Part shown: piece after piece, positions 42,789 to 54,460 of the stretch
Numbering within the stretch: position 1 is the stretch's first letter
How the letters are laid out: the number at the start of each line of letters is the position of its first letter
From: Eurosta solidaginis
Lineage: Eukaryota > Arthropoda > Insecta > Diptera > Tephritidae
Length of the DNA stretch: 64,000 nucleotides
NCBI RefSeq assembly: GCF_040869045.1
Contig: NC_090319.1
Coordinates: 346,126,302 to 346,190,301, forward strand
Direction: 5' to 3'
Translations under genes and position numbers: made by a program
The notes under the pieces: generated by a model
Told to the model about the DNA's origin: nothing
Database searches by the model: none
The model's input: only the letters and a program-made list of their open reading frames with translations

Positions 42789-43310
42789 CTATGGAAAAAA
42801 ATTGACAGAAATTTCGGTTGAATTGACCCCTAATTCGGTTGATTTTACCAGTCTTTTTCTATGCGTTTTTTGTGCATCAGTATATCTGGAGTTCACGTAA
42901 CTTAGGAATTGTTTCATTTCAATGAAAAATTCTTCCAGATCTCTAGAATAAAAACGAACTAAGTTATTTATAGCTTCGTGGAGGTCTCCATCACTTAGAG
43001 AAAAGTTGATGAGAAATGCAAATCTCTCTAAAACTTGCATATACACTTTCGCACTTCGTTTGATTTAACTGTGAAGATTATCGATGATTTCGAGGGAACC
43101 TTTTGTCCTAAAATCATCGTGAGGCGAAAATTCTACTTCTGGACTTCTGGCGCATTTCAGTTATTCGGTTGTTTTTTTCTACGACGAGTACGTTTTACGA
43201 TTTCTGTATAACCTTCACCAGGTAATAATTGTTTTGTTTTTTCCTCGAAATTATTGAACTTTTCACGCAATGAAACTAAACTCTCTTCTAACGATCTGTT
43301 CAAAAAATAT
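42789..43310 (-). pseudogene. hAT transposase C-terminal fragment (ZMYM1-like)
   Basis: On the minus strand: LEESLVSLREKFNNFEEKTKQLLPGYTEIVKRTRRRKKQ, then, after stops and a shift, VYMQVLERFAFLINFSLSDGDLHEAINNLVRFYSRDLEEFFIEMKQFLSYVNSR. The FGFL / YxxDLE / E...F pattern matches the C-terminal part of the zinc-finger MYM-type-1-like hAT transposases. Interrupted at the 3' side by the TIR element at 42858, which truncates it. Non-functional. Confidence 0.65.
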
Positions 43311-43325
43311 CAGGAAATCCCCAAA
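43298..43325 (+). mobile_element. LTR end fragment
   Basis: AAATATCAGGAAATCCCCAA then ATTCGTTACA resembles the last 28 bp of the solo LTR at 34362-34864. Only this end is present. Short, so origin is tentative. Confidence 0.4.
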
Positions 43326-43412
43326 TTCGTTACAATACATTCATTTATTTTTCACCCATCATTAATCATTCACTCATTCATAATTCTAGTTCAAAATTCC
43401 GCTTGAAGGCTT

Positions 43413-43645
43413 CTACACCCTATGTTCCAAAAATAACCGAAATTTTTCAAAATAAAAACAACCCGTGTACATGTTGAGATAATTCTTTTTTATTAATCAA
43501 TATACTCACCTTTCACTTCGATACACTTCTTTGCACGCCCATACAATTTGTCAAATGAGTCGGAAATATCCTTTTTTTGGAATCTTGTCTAGTTCGTCGG
43601 TCGTCGCCTTTGAATGCGGTCAATTGAGTTTTATTTATTTGAGTA
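43413..43645 (-). pseudogene. mariner-type transposase C-terminus and end
   Basis: The minus strand reads TDELDKIPKK, then (one frame) KKDISDSFDKLYGRAKKCIEVKGEYID-stop, the C-terminal signature of Tc1/mariner transposases (F-x-K-L-x-x-R-x-x-x-C-I-x-x-x-G-x-Y). The terminus near CTACACCCTATGTTCC is probably the element end. No catalytic domain remains. Confidence 0.6.
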
Positions 43646-43654
43646 AAATTTATT

Positions 43655-44320
43655 ATACCATTCATGAACATGAAATGGTATATTAACTTTGGTCCGATGT
43701 TTGTAACGTTGAGAAATATAGAAGATAGACTCACCATTAAGTATACCGAATTGATCAGGGCGACGAACTGAGTTGATATAGCCATGTCCGTCTGTCCGTC
43801 CGTCCCTCTGTCTGTTTGAACGCAAACTAGTCCCTCAAATTTTGAGATATCTCAATGAAATTTGGCACAAGGATGTATTTTTGTATTATATTAGACAATT
43901 GTCGGATCCGGCAGGATCGGACCACTATAGCATATATCTCCCATACAACCGATCGTTCAGATAAGACGATTTTGGTCATTCCTGCCGCAATTTAGAAATT
44001 AAAAACGTGAAACTCGGTGATATATATTCTAATACATCATAGAAGATTTCCTGTAAAAATCATTTCGATCGGAGCTATATATAATATATATCCCATACAA
44101 CCGATCGGTCAGATAAGGGGGTTTTTTGCCATTTTTTATTTTATATTTACCTTAAAAATCGTTTAGGTATGTACATCTATTCACTATATATTTCTTATCT
44201 TATACATCCGATTATTTGGTGATTACGAACGGGATAAGATTATTTTTCAGCCACATTCATGAAAGGTATGAAGTCTTCGGCACAGCCGAAGACAGTTCCG
44301 TCCTTACTTGTTTTCATTTC
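43655..44320 (-). repeat. Family-2 repeat, short copy
   Basis: Reversed it begins ACAAGTAAGGACGGAACTGT and ends CATGAATGGTATAATAAA. It lacks several central blocks seen at 21718-22500 but keeps the (ACGG)n-ACATGGCTA motif and the CGATCGGTCAGATAAG blocks. The minus-strand frames at 43513-43825 are internal. Confidence 0.75.
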
Positions 44321-44584
44321 TGATTATATTTTTCTTTCACTCTCTAGAATTTTATATTTGTAAGAAAATTTTACAAGTCCTTTTCATTTTTCGGACGCGC
44401 CCTAAAATCGTGGGCCTCAGGCAACTACCTTTTCTGCCTACTTGTTAATCCGACGCTGGTAATAACATAAATATAGTTTAAAAAACTAAAAATCACGCAA
44501 ATATGGTGCCGTTTTAGTATCTACCATCCAATTAGATATTTGACGTTGACAGCACCGTATACCGGAGGTTCGTATCTCCGCTAT

Positions 44585-44822
44585 TAAGCATAAAGCGGGA
44601 GTCATTGGTGCCGTATGTCGTATCGCTGTAGTCGTATCCCTAACGAAATCAGCTGTTTATCGTTACGACGGTAAACCAAAACCCAATTGGTTGGCTACGA
44701 TACGGTTACGACCTTAGCGGCACCAATAATCGATTGCATTGATTCTCATAAGGTTGGTCGAATCAGCTGTTAAAAGGTTACCGGATACGGTTACCTATAA
44801 AGCACCAATGTCTCCAGCTTAA
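44585..44822 (-). mobile_element. MITE family c, copy 3
   Basis: About 238 bp, left end AAAGCGGGAGTCATTGGTGCC, right end GCACCAATGTCTCCAGCTTAA, minus orientation relative to the other two copies. Interior AACCCAATTGGTTGGCTACG and CAGCTG sites match. Confidence 0.72.
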
Positions 44823-46500
44823 TTCGTTTTGTAGCGTATTATTTAACCACAGCCGCGAGTCTTCAATAATTGCCGCCAGGTTGGCCCAACTCTCCTTTGC
44901 GCGCCTAACCTAGAGATTTACAAACAAGCATACATACAAGTGAAGTTAATATAAGCAAAATTACTACCACTACTACTTTAGGTACTTCTCTACTGCGTTT
45001 TTCGTGCAGGGGATCAAATTATTCCTCATTTTTCTTCGTTCGTAAAAGCAACTCGTCCTGATTTTTGAACTTGGGGCTTTCAAAGCTCTGCTTTGATTAG
45101 AAAATAAACCTCTAGTAATTGAATCGTGGTATTTTCGTTCGAAAATTATTACAAAGCATCGCTTTTGATAAATTTTTGAATTCGGTCAACGTTTTCTATT
45201 TGACACGCAATCAAGAGAGCCGCGACCCACCTAAGGGTCGCCACCCACAGTTTCAAAACCAATTTTCAGGTGATCTTATTGAACGAATTGTGCACCGATT
45301 GAAACCAATGATCAAATAGAAATGTTATAAAAAATCTAGTTTTTACAGGGTGCCGAAAAAAAAACAAATTTTTCATACATATGTGAAATTTCCTCTTTTT
45401 AAGTATTTGAACCCGGGGACACATTTTCAACTTATCTTAGTAATACGTTCTAATAATAATCTCTTGAGGAAGGACTGCCTAAATACAAACAGAACACCCT
45501 CGCGTTGCTAAAACAATACAATATACCTACATATGTAGATATTTAAATCACATGTATTACATTACGTAAAAGCAACGCCTCATGTCAATACAAAATCCTC
45601 AATTGGGCGTATAATCACCATCCCATCTATTCTTAGTGCGCACATACATTCTCAAACATAAGCGTTTAAAATATGTAGGTATATATGTATGTATGCCTGT
45701 TAAACGGCACAACTATTTGCCCAGCGTCCTCATCCATTACTATTCTAACAAGGACATTCTGATGTTGACCACAAGGGCAGGCGCTGTGGGTTCATATTAC
45801 ACGTCGCCGGTGTCAGGTTAATACAAACATACACATTTATGTACATGCATACATACACACAGTCTCATATGAGTACTAAAAAATAGTCTCGTGGCTGGGA
45901 AATCGCCAGAGACGGTGTCCTGTGGTTGCTCTTTGTCTCGTCACATTGGCGCTGTGTGGAGCATTTATTTTGCTGAAATGAGATCAGTTGGATCTTCATA
46001 TATACAAACATTTATCTTTCTTTTTTTTAACATTAAAAAGTAAATGTGACAAAAACAAATGAAAGTACATTTATGACATGGTATTTCCATAGTCGCTACT
46101 GTTATCATTTTAACACATTAAGGTGTGCCTAAAATTATCAACTATACCTTGAGCTACCACCGGCATAGCACTGCGTGTGATTTTCTAATTTTCTATTTGT
46201 CCAGATATTTAGATTTTAATCATAAATGTCTCATGTAGATGGCTACTGTAAAAGGGATAACAATAAATTATATCTTTGACATTTGAAAGACCGCGTTGGA
46301 GTAACGGTCGCTGAAATAGTTGACTCCTCCACTATGCTTTCGTTCTAGGATCAACTTAATTTAAAAAAAAAAATTAATCATATTACAATTAAATCACATT
46401 TAGAAGATTGATTACGTTTTAGGCGCATCAGAAGGCAGTACCGCCCTTTCTCGTTTAAAACTACGATTGCTTCAATTGTTATTGTGATTCGTTAAATTAT
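44823..46500. other. Intergenic DNA, no gene
   Basis: Includes CATA-rich microsatellite-like tracts around 45680 and 45830-45860. Frames 45119-45319 and 45636-45821 are unrecognised and short. GCGACCCACCTAAGGGTCGCC at about 45222 is a small inverted repeat. Confidence 0.4.
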
Positions 46501-46508
46501 GTTTACTT

Positions 46509-46758
46509 ATAAAATAAAAAAATAAATGTAAGGCGCGATAACCTCCGAAGAGATCTAAGGCCGAGCTTCTTTTCCAATTTGCGTCGTGCTCTTCTTGATT
46601 TTCCCTACAAATTGACCGGACGGGACCTACATGTAAACAATTTTCTTCTAATTGAAAAACCTTATTTCTAAAATTTTGATGTTGCTTTGCCCGGGGTGCG
46701 AACCCAGGGCACACGGTGTGGTAGGAGGGCACGCTAACATCACACCACGGTGGCCGCC
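46509..46758 (-). mobile_element. tRNA-derived SINE with internal deletion and TSD
   Basis: Duplication GTTTACTT at 46501-46508 and 46759-46766. The middle of the body (from the CATGTA-AA junction at 46632) is deleted by over 100 bp, leaving head and tail. Confidence 0.83.
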
Positions 46759-46769
46759 GTTTACTTTAG

Positions 46770-48370
46770 CCGCAGTTAAACTGAAGGCCGTGGACCAACA
46801 ACTAGAAACGCGAACCTCAACGAAATAACTCGACGTGAACCTCGATAGGGGGGTAATCTTCGCTGAAAACTATCATGTATTGGACCTGGAAGTAGACTGA
46901 GCAGCAGACCATAGGGTCGATTATAGGAAAATTTAGGCAGGTCAAAATAATGTAACAGAAAGCTGGTTATATCAGTTTCGGATTCTATACTCATGTACGG
47001 TGCAGAAATTTGGGTGGATGAAATCGCCTCAGATCACCTTGTTATTCCGCGAACAATAATGATTCACCCCTCGTCAAAGAAAGGAAATTTATAAACCACC
47101 TGTAGTACTGCAGCAAAGTTAGCCGGGAAACTGATCCCTGAGCTTGAGCCATGATTTAAGCTACCACATGGAGAAGTCGATACTAGGTTGAACTATACGG
47201 TTAATAGACCGCACATAGACTGTGTTTATAGTGTTAACAGAATTTGTTTGAAGACTAAACGGTAAAACCCTAATTAGTTACCGAGACTAATGTTATAGAA
47301 CAACTCCGTGATCTTGGAAAATACCAAAATTTAGGACCTAGTTTAATTTCGATACCTGTTAACTCTGTCGCCCCTAGTAGCTGGATATTTGACTTTTTTA
47401 GGGCAGGATATGGACACAGAACGTGTTCAGGTGTTTCTTCCTACACGTCGCCATTCCTACTTCTGCTGTTAATGATTAGGGCTAACTGAAAACTGTGACG
47501 CCACAAGGTAATATCCAGTAAGTATGCTCCTTGTAAGCCGTAAGTCTTCCCCCTTTAGGGATATGAGCAACTTTGTGAGTCTAATTACGCGGGATTTGCG
47601 CATGACCTAAGAAATTTTAAAATACCTGCTTTATAGATCATATGCAACTCTTGTCTTCTTTTGATTTCTCCATTGGGACATCTATTCAGTCTAATCATTT
47701 AGAGCTGCTCCTTCGTTTGCCAACTCATCTGCATTTTCGTGACTTCTATCCTTTTATGACCGTGGACCCATTATAGATGTATGGTCCGGCCTGAGCGAAG
47801 TTTCACCAATGCTTCTTTGAATATCAGGAAACTTCTTGATGAAGTACTGTGTGAGATTATTGCCTTAATCGCCTCCTGACTATCAATAGATACTTTGAAG
47901 ATATTGCAGCTTAATCAGGTTTCATCCACAGTTTCAGCTGCATCTTTCGCGGCTATAGTAGCCGTGATAAAGGCACATGGGTGATCTCGCAGCCTAAAGA
48001 ATCTTCTTATTTCTGGATCATCGCAGTAAACAGCAGACTCGACCCCTTTCGTTAATTTGGAACCATAGGTATACACTTGTATAGTACGCTTCGCCGTTTT
48101 CGCACCCTTGCGTCAATCCTCCGGCTCTATTGTGGCCTCAAGTGCGAGTGTAAGAGAGGCAAGGAAAATTGCTAAGCGGTAAAATTCACTCGTAGCAATC
48201 TTTTGTTTCAGCTATGATTCGACATCATCAGCTGATTTATATTACTATTCGGAAACCATTTGGACCCGAAGATCAATCACCGAGTTGCGGCATGAAATAA
48301 TTACACCAACGCAATCGGTATAACGCTACATACCGTTATACAAAGCGGTTCTTTTAACTAGTCCTAGTAT
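46770..48370 (-). pseudogene. LOA/R1-type LINE remnant, RNase H region
   Basis: On the minus strand, around 47930-47700: VSIDSQEAIKAIISHSTSS, LVKLRSGRTIHL, WVHGHKRIE and DELANEGA-like residues. This is RNase H (DSQAAIKA and GHxxxxGNExADxLA motifs). 48370-47940 is the upstream part with the peptidic pattern of the RT/RNase H linker. Downstream to about 46800 are tail pieces, weaker. Many stops. Confidence 0.55.
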
Positions 48371-49005
48371 TTGGGTAACCTCAAAATTAGGGCAGCTCCT
48401 TTCACTTAAGTAAACAAAAACGAAATTTTTTCTTGTCAAAACGCAATTATATTGACATTCATTTGTAAATATGTATGCACATACACATATGTACATATGT
48501 ATGTATGCAAACTATTTACTAACAGAACTATATTAACGACTATTTCAAGTGGAGAAATTTGTCATTTACATAATTCACTACCAGCCAACGTCAAGCAAGA
48601 TCAGTAAAGATAAACCCGCTGCAGACATACAAATGTACATATGTAAGTATGTATTAATGTACATGTGTATGAATATGTACACATATGAAATGCGGCGGCA
48701 GCGTTTAGTCGAAGAAAGTGGGTGAATTGCATCCCTTTTAATGGAACATGTAATAACGTTTCTAAGCGCCACAACATTATACCGCTGAAGGATCAAAGAC
48801 ATCGGCAACCGACGTCCAAAATCGTTCACATATTAGTCTTTCAATGGAGGATAATAAATATATCATGCAAATGGAAATAAAATAAATGTTTTGTAATAAG
48901 CAAAATCAGATTTGTTGTTTAGCTTCGCTTAATGCATTTTACTTATGCCCAGTTCTTAAAAGTGAGTTTAAACTGCAGTTAAAGATGAGCTCAGTTTATC
49001 GTTGC

Positions 49006-49008
<3 letters not shown>
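48371..49008. other. No gene recognised
   Basis: AT-rich, with ACATATGTAC-type microsatellite DNA at 48470-48510 and 48625-48690. The minus frame 48578-48829 runs through it and has no domain. Confidence 0.4.
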
Positions 49009-49042
<34 letters not shown>

Positions 49043-50465
49043 CTCCTAATTCTTATTTATGTGTTATTTATAATTTTTTTGTTACCGCTCAGCTACAGAG
49101 AAACTCATCAGCTGAGAAATATAGATTCACAAACTACAGTAAATTAAAAGTAAAAATATAATTTTTTAATTATTGAGAGAAGATAGAACCGTTTATTTCA
49201 TGGCAAAGATCGAGTCCGAAACATCAATTATTCTCGTGTGAGAGTTATAATCTTCACACAAATATAGAAAGTTCATTTGGTTGGAAATTGTTTCTGCATT
49301 GTTTAAGAATTATAGGTTTATAATGCCTTGAAACTCGGCATGGAACATTCAAGTTTACTTCGTTCAAAAGAAATGGGCTTGAAATCCATCCATTTAAAAG
49401 TCTAGCCATAAATAGTACACCTAACATTTCTCTACGACTTGCAAGTATAGGAAGATTTATTAGTTTTAATCGATTAGTGTAAGGAGAAAGATTATACGGA
49501 AAGTCCCATTGAAGATTTCTCAAGGCGAAAAGTAAAAACTGTTTTTGAATTGATTCTAGTCTATCCACATGAACTTGATAACGCGGATTCCAAATTATCG
49601 ATCCATATTCTAATATCGGCCTCACCAATGATGTAAAAAGGGTTTTTGTAACGTAAGGATCACCAAACTCTTTTGCCCATCTTTTCACAAATGCTAAAAC
49701 CCCTCTCGCTTTATTGACTGTGGCATTAATATAATGGTTGAAACTAAGTTTGCAATTCATTTTAACTCCCAAGACGACAAAAACATCAACGCTTTCCAGA
49801 GTTTGGCCATTAATTGTGTAGGAAGCTGGCTGTATGTTCCCACGTGAAAAACAAATGGATTTACATTTTTCTATGTTGAGAGGCATAAAATTCGCATTAC
49901 ACCAAGTAACTAAACGATTTAAATCCGCCTGGAGTACAGAAAGTTCTTCAACCGACGCGTATGACTTAAACAGTTTTACGTCGTCGGCATACATTAAAAT
50001 TTTAAAAGATTTTATAGTCGTGGAAACATCGTTTATAAAGATCAAAAACAAAATAGGACCGAGATGGCTGCCCTGAGGCACACCGGAGGGAACATCGATG
50101 ACATTCGAACAAAGGTTTTTAAAAATGACTCTTTGAGTTCTACCGCAAAGATAGGAGGAGATCCAGCGAGTTAGGCCAGGTTGAAAACCAAGCAATTCGA
50201 GTTTATAAACAAGTAATGAGTGGCGTACTTTGTCGAATGATTTGCTGAAATCAGTGTATATAACGTCGGTATGATGATTGTTTCTAAACCCATTAAAGAC
50301 GTGAGTTGTAAACTCAAGCAAATTGGTTGTGGTTGATTTGGCTCTACAAAAGCCATGCTGAGAACTATCTATCAATGTAGAAATCGAAAATGTAAGGTGA
50401 TTAGTAACGATTGCTTCGAAAAGCTTAGGGATAGCGGAGAGCTTTGCTATTCCACGATAGTTTGG
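49009..50465 (-). mobile_element. Jockey/CR1-type LINE, 5'-truncated, poly(A) tailed
   Basis: Minus-strand element ending in a 30-base T run at 49009-49038 (its poly(A)). 3' sequence matches the copy at 51462-56255, including TGATGAGTTTCTCTGTAGC. The 5' edge at about 50465 cuts inside RT. Contains a long open RT frame, so it is one of the younger LINE insertions here. Confidence 0.82.
49254..50461 (-). pseudogene. Reverse transcriptase of the Jockey/CR1-type LINE, open but truncated
   Basis: Open frame of about 400 codons: NYRGIAKLSAIPKLFEAI, SQHGFCRAKSTTTNLLEF, VIYTDFSKSFDKVRH, SGVPQGSHLGPILFLIFINDV, ILMYADDVKLF (catalytic YADD), NIEKCKSICF, VLGVKMNCKLSFNHYI and the thumb to stop at 49254. 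Endonuclease and RT fingers are missing at the 5' end, so no complete protein. No ATG is expected at the truncated start. Confidence 0.82.
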
Positions 50466-50559
50466 TCGTAAGTGCCGTAGTGAACCCGGGAAACCATAAC
50501 TTTTTAGCGCCGGGCGCCCGGCAGCGACGGACTATCTACCGAACAGTTCAAACACTGAG

Positions 50560-51460
50560 GCGATCTGAGAAGAATTGCATCAACTCATATGCAATATCGG
50601 GTCGGATGGGCGCATGTCCCTAGATTGGATTTAAAGTGAGATCTGTCCAACCCACAAGAAAGACGATCACTGAAACTGAGCTAATTATAGCGGAAAGACA
50701 AAATAAATAAATACAAGGCGCGATAACCTCCGAAGAGATTTAAGGCCGAGCTTCTCTTCCAATTTGCGTAGTGCTCCTTTTAGTTTTCCTTCAGATTGGC
50801 GGAACGGAATCTACATATAATATGCCGACTCCGAACGGCATCTACAAGGAAGATGAATTTTCCCTGAGAAGCTTTTCATAGCAGAAATACGCTGGGAGTG
50901 TTTGCCAAATCACTGCAGATGGATGAATCCGCATTGGAAACACTTTTTTCTAATTAAAAAACCTTGTTTCTAAATTTTTGATGTTGCTTTGCCCGGTAGT
51001 TGAACCCGGGATCTTCGGTGTGGTAGGCGGAGAATGCTTCCACCACATTATGGCCGCCTGCCATCGCGGAAACGTCCTGCTTAATATCGCGTGTAAGGTT
51101 CTAAATAACAGACTCCGAAAGACTGAGGCTCAAAGTCAACTAAGATTCAAATCAGTGCGGCTCCAGACCTTTATATTATTACTGGCCTATGCTGTTGGCT
51201 TTGATATTATTGGCCTTAAAAACGCACCGCGAGTTCTGCGTTCTCTAGATTGTATAAGGGGGCAAAAAAGTGGGTCATGCGGTAAATGAGGACAAGAAAA
51301 AGTACTTGCTGTTATCCAAGAAATAATTGGCGCATTCGCGAATTGACGACGACGTGATTGTTGCCTGATCCAAACTCTACATTATGAATAATTTCGTGTA
51401 TCTGTGAAGCAACGAACATAACTCCAGTTTAGAAATCAAACGGAGAAAAACTCTTGCCAA
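50560..51460 (+). pseudogene. RTE LINE remnant split by a SINE
   Basis: Left part: EELHQLICNI, SEICPTHKKDD, ANYSGK. Right part (51063 on): GNVLLNIACKVLNNRL, LLAYAVGFDIIGLKN, VNEDKKKYLLLSKK, IKRRKTLAN. These are consecutive RT blocks of RTE, with a large palm deletion. The SINE sits between NYSG and NVLL. Confidence 0.7.
50697..51062 (-). mobile_element. tRNA-derived SINE, diverged full-length copy
   Basis: Minus-strand copy from the AAATAAATAAATAC tail to the head (GGCGGCCATAATGTGGTGG reversed). Flanked by ATAGCGGAAA (50687) and ATCGCGGAAA (51063), an imperfect duplication of RTE sequence. More point changes than the other copies. Confidence 0.8.
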
Positions 51461-51756
51461 CTTCTTCGCTCAATTATTTCACTCTAATTACTCTGCTGTG
51501 GTTGATTCATCACCAACAAATTATCCATATGATCACTATTCTAGGAACTCAATATATTCACCACACTTGTTGCCTGAAGATGTTCTGTTACATCTAAAGA
51601 CCCTAAAAGAATCTTTCAAGTACGGTCCCGATTTTATCCATATATGCTTTCTTAAAAAATGTGCGGAATACATTTACGAGCCCCTTATTGATCTGTTTAA
51701 TCTCTCTTTAAAAAATGGCATTTTCCCGACGGCTTGGAAGGAATCTTTTCTTATCC

Positions 51757-54460
51757 TTACTTACTTACTTACTTAATTGGCGCTTAACCGTCTAAACGAT
51801 TATGGCCGTCCAACAAGGCGCCAGTCGCTCCTTCGCTCCGCCAACCTGCGCCAATTGGTCACACCAAGGGAGTTTAAATCGATTTCCACCTCGTCCTTCC
51901 AACGGAGTGGGGGCCGCCCTCTACCTCTGCTTCCATAGGGGGGTTCCCATAGAAACACTTTCTTGGCCGGAGCATCATCTTTCATTCGCATAACATGGCC
52001 TAGCCAGCGCAGCCGCTGCGTTTTAATTCGTTGGACTATGTTGATGTCTGCGTATAGCTCGTACAGCTCATCATTAAATCTTCTTCGATACTCGCCATTG
52101 CCATCCATAAATCTTTCGAAGAACTTTTCTCTCGAATACTCCCAAAGCCGCTTCATCTGCTGTTGTCATGGTCCATGCTTCTGCGGCATATAGCAGGACG
52201 GGTACGATAAGTGACTTGTAGAGTATGATTTTCTTTCGCCGTGAGAGGACTTTACTTTTCAATTGCCTACCTAGTCCAAAGTAGCATTTATTGGCAAGAT
52301 TGATTCTTCGCTGGATTTCAGTGCTGATGTTGTTGCTAGTGTTGGTTCCCAAATAAACGAAGTCTTTTACTATTTCGAAATTATGGCTGCCAACAGTAGC
52401 GTGGTTGCCAAGGCGCGTATGTGCTGACTCTTTGCTCGATGACAGCAGGTACTTCGTTTTGTCCTCATTCACCATCAAACCCATCTTTACCGCTTCTTTT
52501 TCCAGTTTGGAGTAAGCAGAACTAACAGCGCGGGTGTTTAGGCCGATGATATCAATGTCATCAGCATATGCCAGTAGTTGCACGCTTTTGTAGTATATTG
52601 TTCCAGTGCGGTTAAGTTCTGTAGATAGTATAATTTTCTCCAGCATCAAATTAAAGAAATCGCACGAAAGGGGGTCACCCTGTCTGAAACCTCGTTTTGT
52701 TTCGAACGGCTCGGAGAGGTCCTTCCCAATTCTGACTGAGCTGATGGTGTTGCTCAACGTCATTTTGCACAGCCGTATAAGTTTTGCGGGGAAACCAAAT
52801 TCAGACATAGCGGCATATAGGCAGCTCGTTTTCGTGCTGTCGAGGCGACTTTAAAGTCGACGAAGAAGTGATGTGTGTCGATTCTCTTTTCAATAGTTTT
52901 TTCCAAGATTTGGCGCATTGTGCAGAGATATCAACTTCTGTCACCTTTGCAGTCTGGATTTAGGGCGAATCATGGATGTGCAACAGCTATGCTTAAGATC
53001 CTCGACGATATTGGTATTCACTTCGATGAAAACTTACTAACGTTGCTGTGTCTGCTTGACTTTTCCAAAGCATTTGACTCCCACGATTTGCTCTGCACTA
53101 AGCTGAAGTCCTATTTTGGTTTTAATTACAATTCATTAGCGTTAATTAAAAGTTATTTAGCCAACCGATACCAACGGGTAATTATGGGGTCCCAAATGTC
53201 ACGACTTAGTGCAGTAGTCTGCGGTGTGCCTCAGGGGTAAAACTTGGGCCGTTGCTGTTTAGCTTATTTATCAACGACATTTTTACAGTCTGTAAATTTG
53301 TTACTATGCACGCTTATGCAGACGATGTTCAGCTTTACCTTTCTAGTCGATTGATGACGTTGATGATCTCTGTTCTAAACTTAACGCTGACATCTCAGAA
53401 ATTTTCCATTGGGCTAATCACAACGGGCTTCGTCTTAACGCAAATAAAACTTACGTCTTACCTATATCAAAGAAAAAGTTGGCTGAGACGGGTATCCCAC
53501 CGATTTGTATTGGTACCGACCAAATTAAACTGGTGAGTAAAATTACAAACCTTGGCTTTGTAGTCAACTCCAGTTTGACTTCTGTTGACCACATTAACCA
53601 GGCTATAGGAAGGGTGTATGGCGCACTGCGAAATCTGAGGCTATCGGCGATGTTTACTCCTCATAACATCCGCCATAAATTGGCTATCCAATTAATTTTA
53701 CCTTATTTGACATCTTGATTGATTTGATATACAATAAGCTAGACTCGCACTCGGCTCATCGGTTAGACGTGGCCTTTAACCATATAATACGCTATTTGTA
53801 TGGGCTTTCGAAGTTCGACCAAATATCCCGTTGGAAATCTAGCCTTCTGGGATGTCAAATATCCGACTATCTCAAAGCCAGGAGCTGCATTTTCCTTTTC
53901 CGACTCATGCTCACTAAGACGCCCCTATATCTTTATAATAAGCTTTCTTTCAAAAGATCCGCTAGTTCAAACGACCTTATAGTACCCACATTTAAATCTG
54001 TTGCGTCGACTAGACTATTCTTCGTGAACACTATACGTACTTGGAATTCTATTCCCAATGCTATAAGAAATAGTATAAGTAGGAGCAACTATAAGAATGT
54101 TATCTATAACTTTTCTGATAGTAGTATGTAGACTGGCCGTGTATTTGATCACGATACTAGAATAAATTAGAATTAGGTTTTATGGATAGGCTTACAATAT
54201 ATATATATATATCTGTTTATATCAGTATCATGTAACTGTTTATTTTCTTTTTGTACTACTACTTATAACTATCTTTCCTTTCATGTTGTACTATAAAAGA
54301 CCTCAAATCTTATTGTACTAATAATTTTGATCATTAAATAAATACATACATACATACATAGATTTACCAGGTCTGAAGCCGTACTGATAAGGGCCAATCA
54401 GCCGGTTCACGGCTTTCGCACAATACACTTGAAAGGACCTTATATGCGATATTAAGAAGG
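51757..54460 (-). mobile_element. RTE LINE inside the Jockey/CR1-type LINE
   Basis: Duplication CTTTTCTTATCC at 51745-51756 and 54461-54472. Minus strand: 3' end (TAAG)n at the left, thumb and palm in frames 51800-52156 and 52074-52808 (LLAYADDIDIIG, MGLMVNEDKTKYLL). A further piece at 54361-54460 continues the RT upstream (GLKPYW antisense of QCGFRPG). 5' truncated; interrupted by a CR1-like LINE. Confidence 0.87.
52923..54359 (+). mobile_element. CR1-like LINE inside the RTE
   Basis: 5'-truncated RT in at least four frames: LQSGFRANHGCATAMLKILDD, LLCLLDFSKAFDS, YLANRYQRVIMG, CGVPQG then LGPLLFSLFINDI, MHAYADDVQLYL, ITNLGFVVNSSLTSVDHI, and a tail to 54131. Ends with (ACAT)n at 54343-54360. 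It splits the RTE between CGCATTGTG (52922) and ATTTACCAGG (54362), with about 16 bases of target lost. Inactive. Confidence 0.78.

Larger units (their letters stand above)
39820..42858. mobile_element. TIR element (CACTGAAAGAAA family), about 3 kb, inside the hAT
   Basis: Left terminus TACACTGAAAGAAATGGTGC then AGTAAAATC. The right side carries GATTTTACCAGTCTTTTTCT at 42841, the complement of a related end, but the final CAGTG is lost. The small 10030-10190 copy has a complete right end. It separates the hAT 3' end (39658-39820) from the hAT transposase. It contains possible spliced exons and two SINEs. Boundaries approximate. Confidence 0.5.
39658..44458 (-). mobile_element. hAT element with broken transposase, heavily nested
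   Basis: Left end CAGGGCCGGATTAACCC and right end (reversed) CAGCGTCGGATTAACAA form the inverted repeat, followed inward by GCCTAGGCAAC / TTGCCTGAGGC. Flanks TAATAAC preceded by A (39650-39657) or G (44459-44466) give an 8-bp duplication with one mismatch. The transposase relic lies on the minus strand at 42830-43310. Inside are a second TIR element, two SINEs, an LTR scrap, a mariner end, and a family-2 copy. Confidence 0.75.

Noticed and set aside
52606..52854. 82-codon plus-strand frame and similar ones at 8346-8612
   Set aside because: Antisense shadows of RTE reverse transcriptase.
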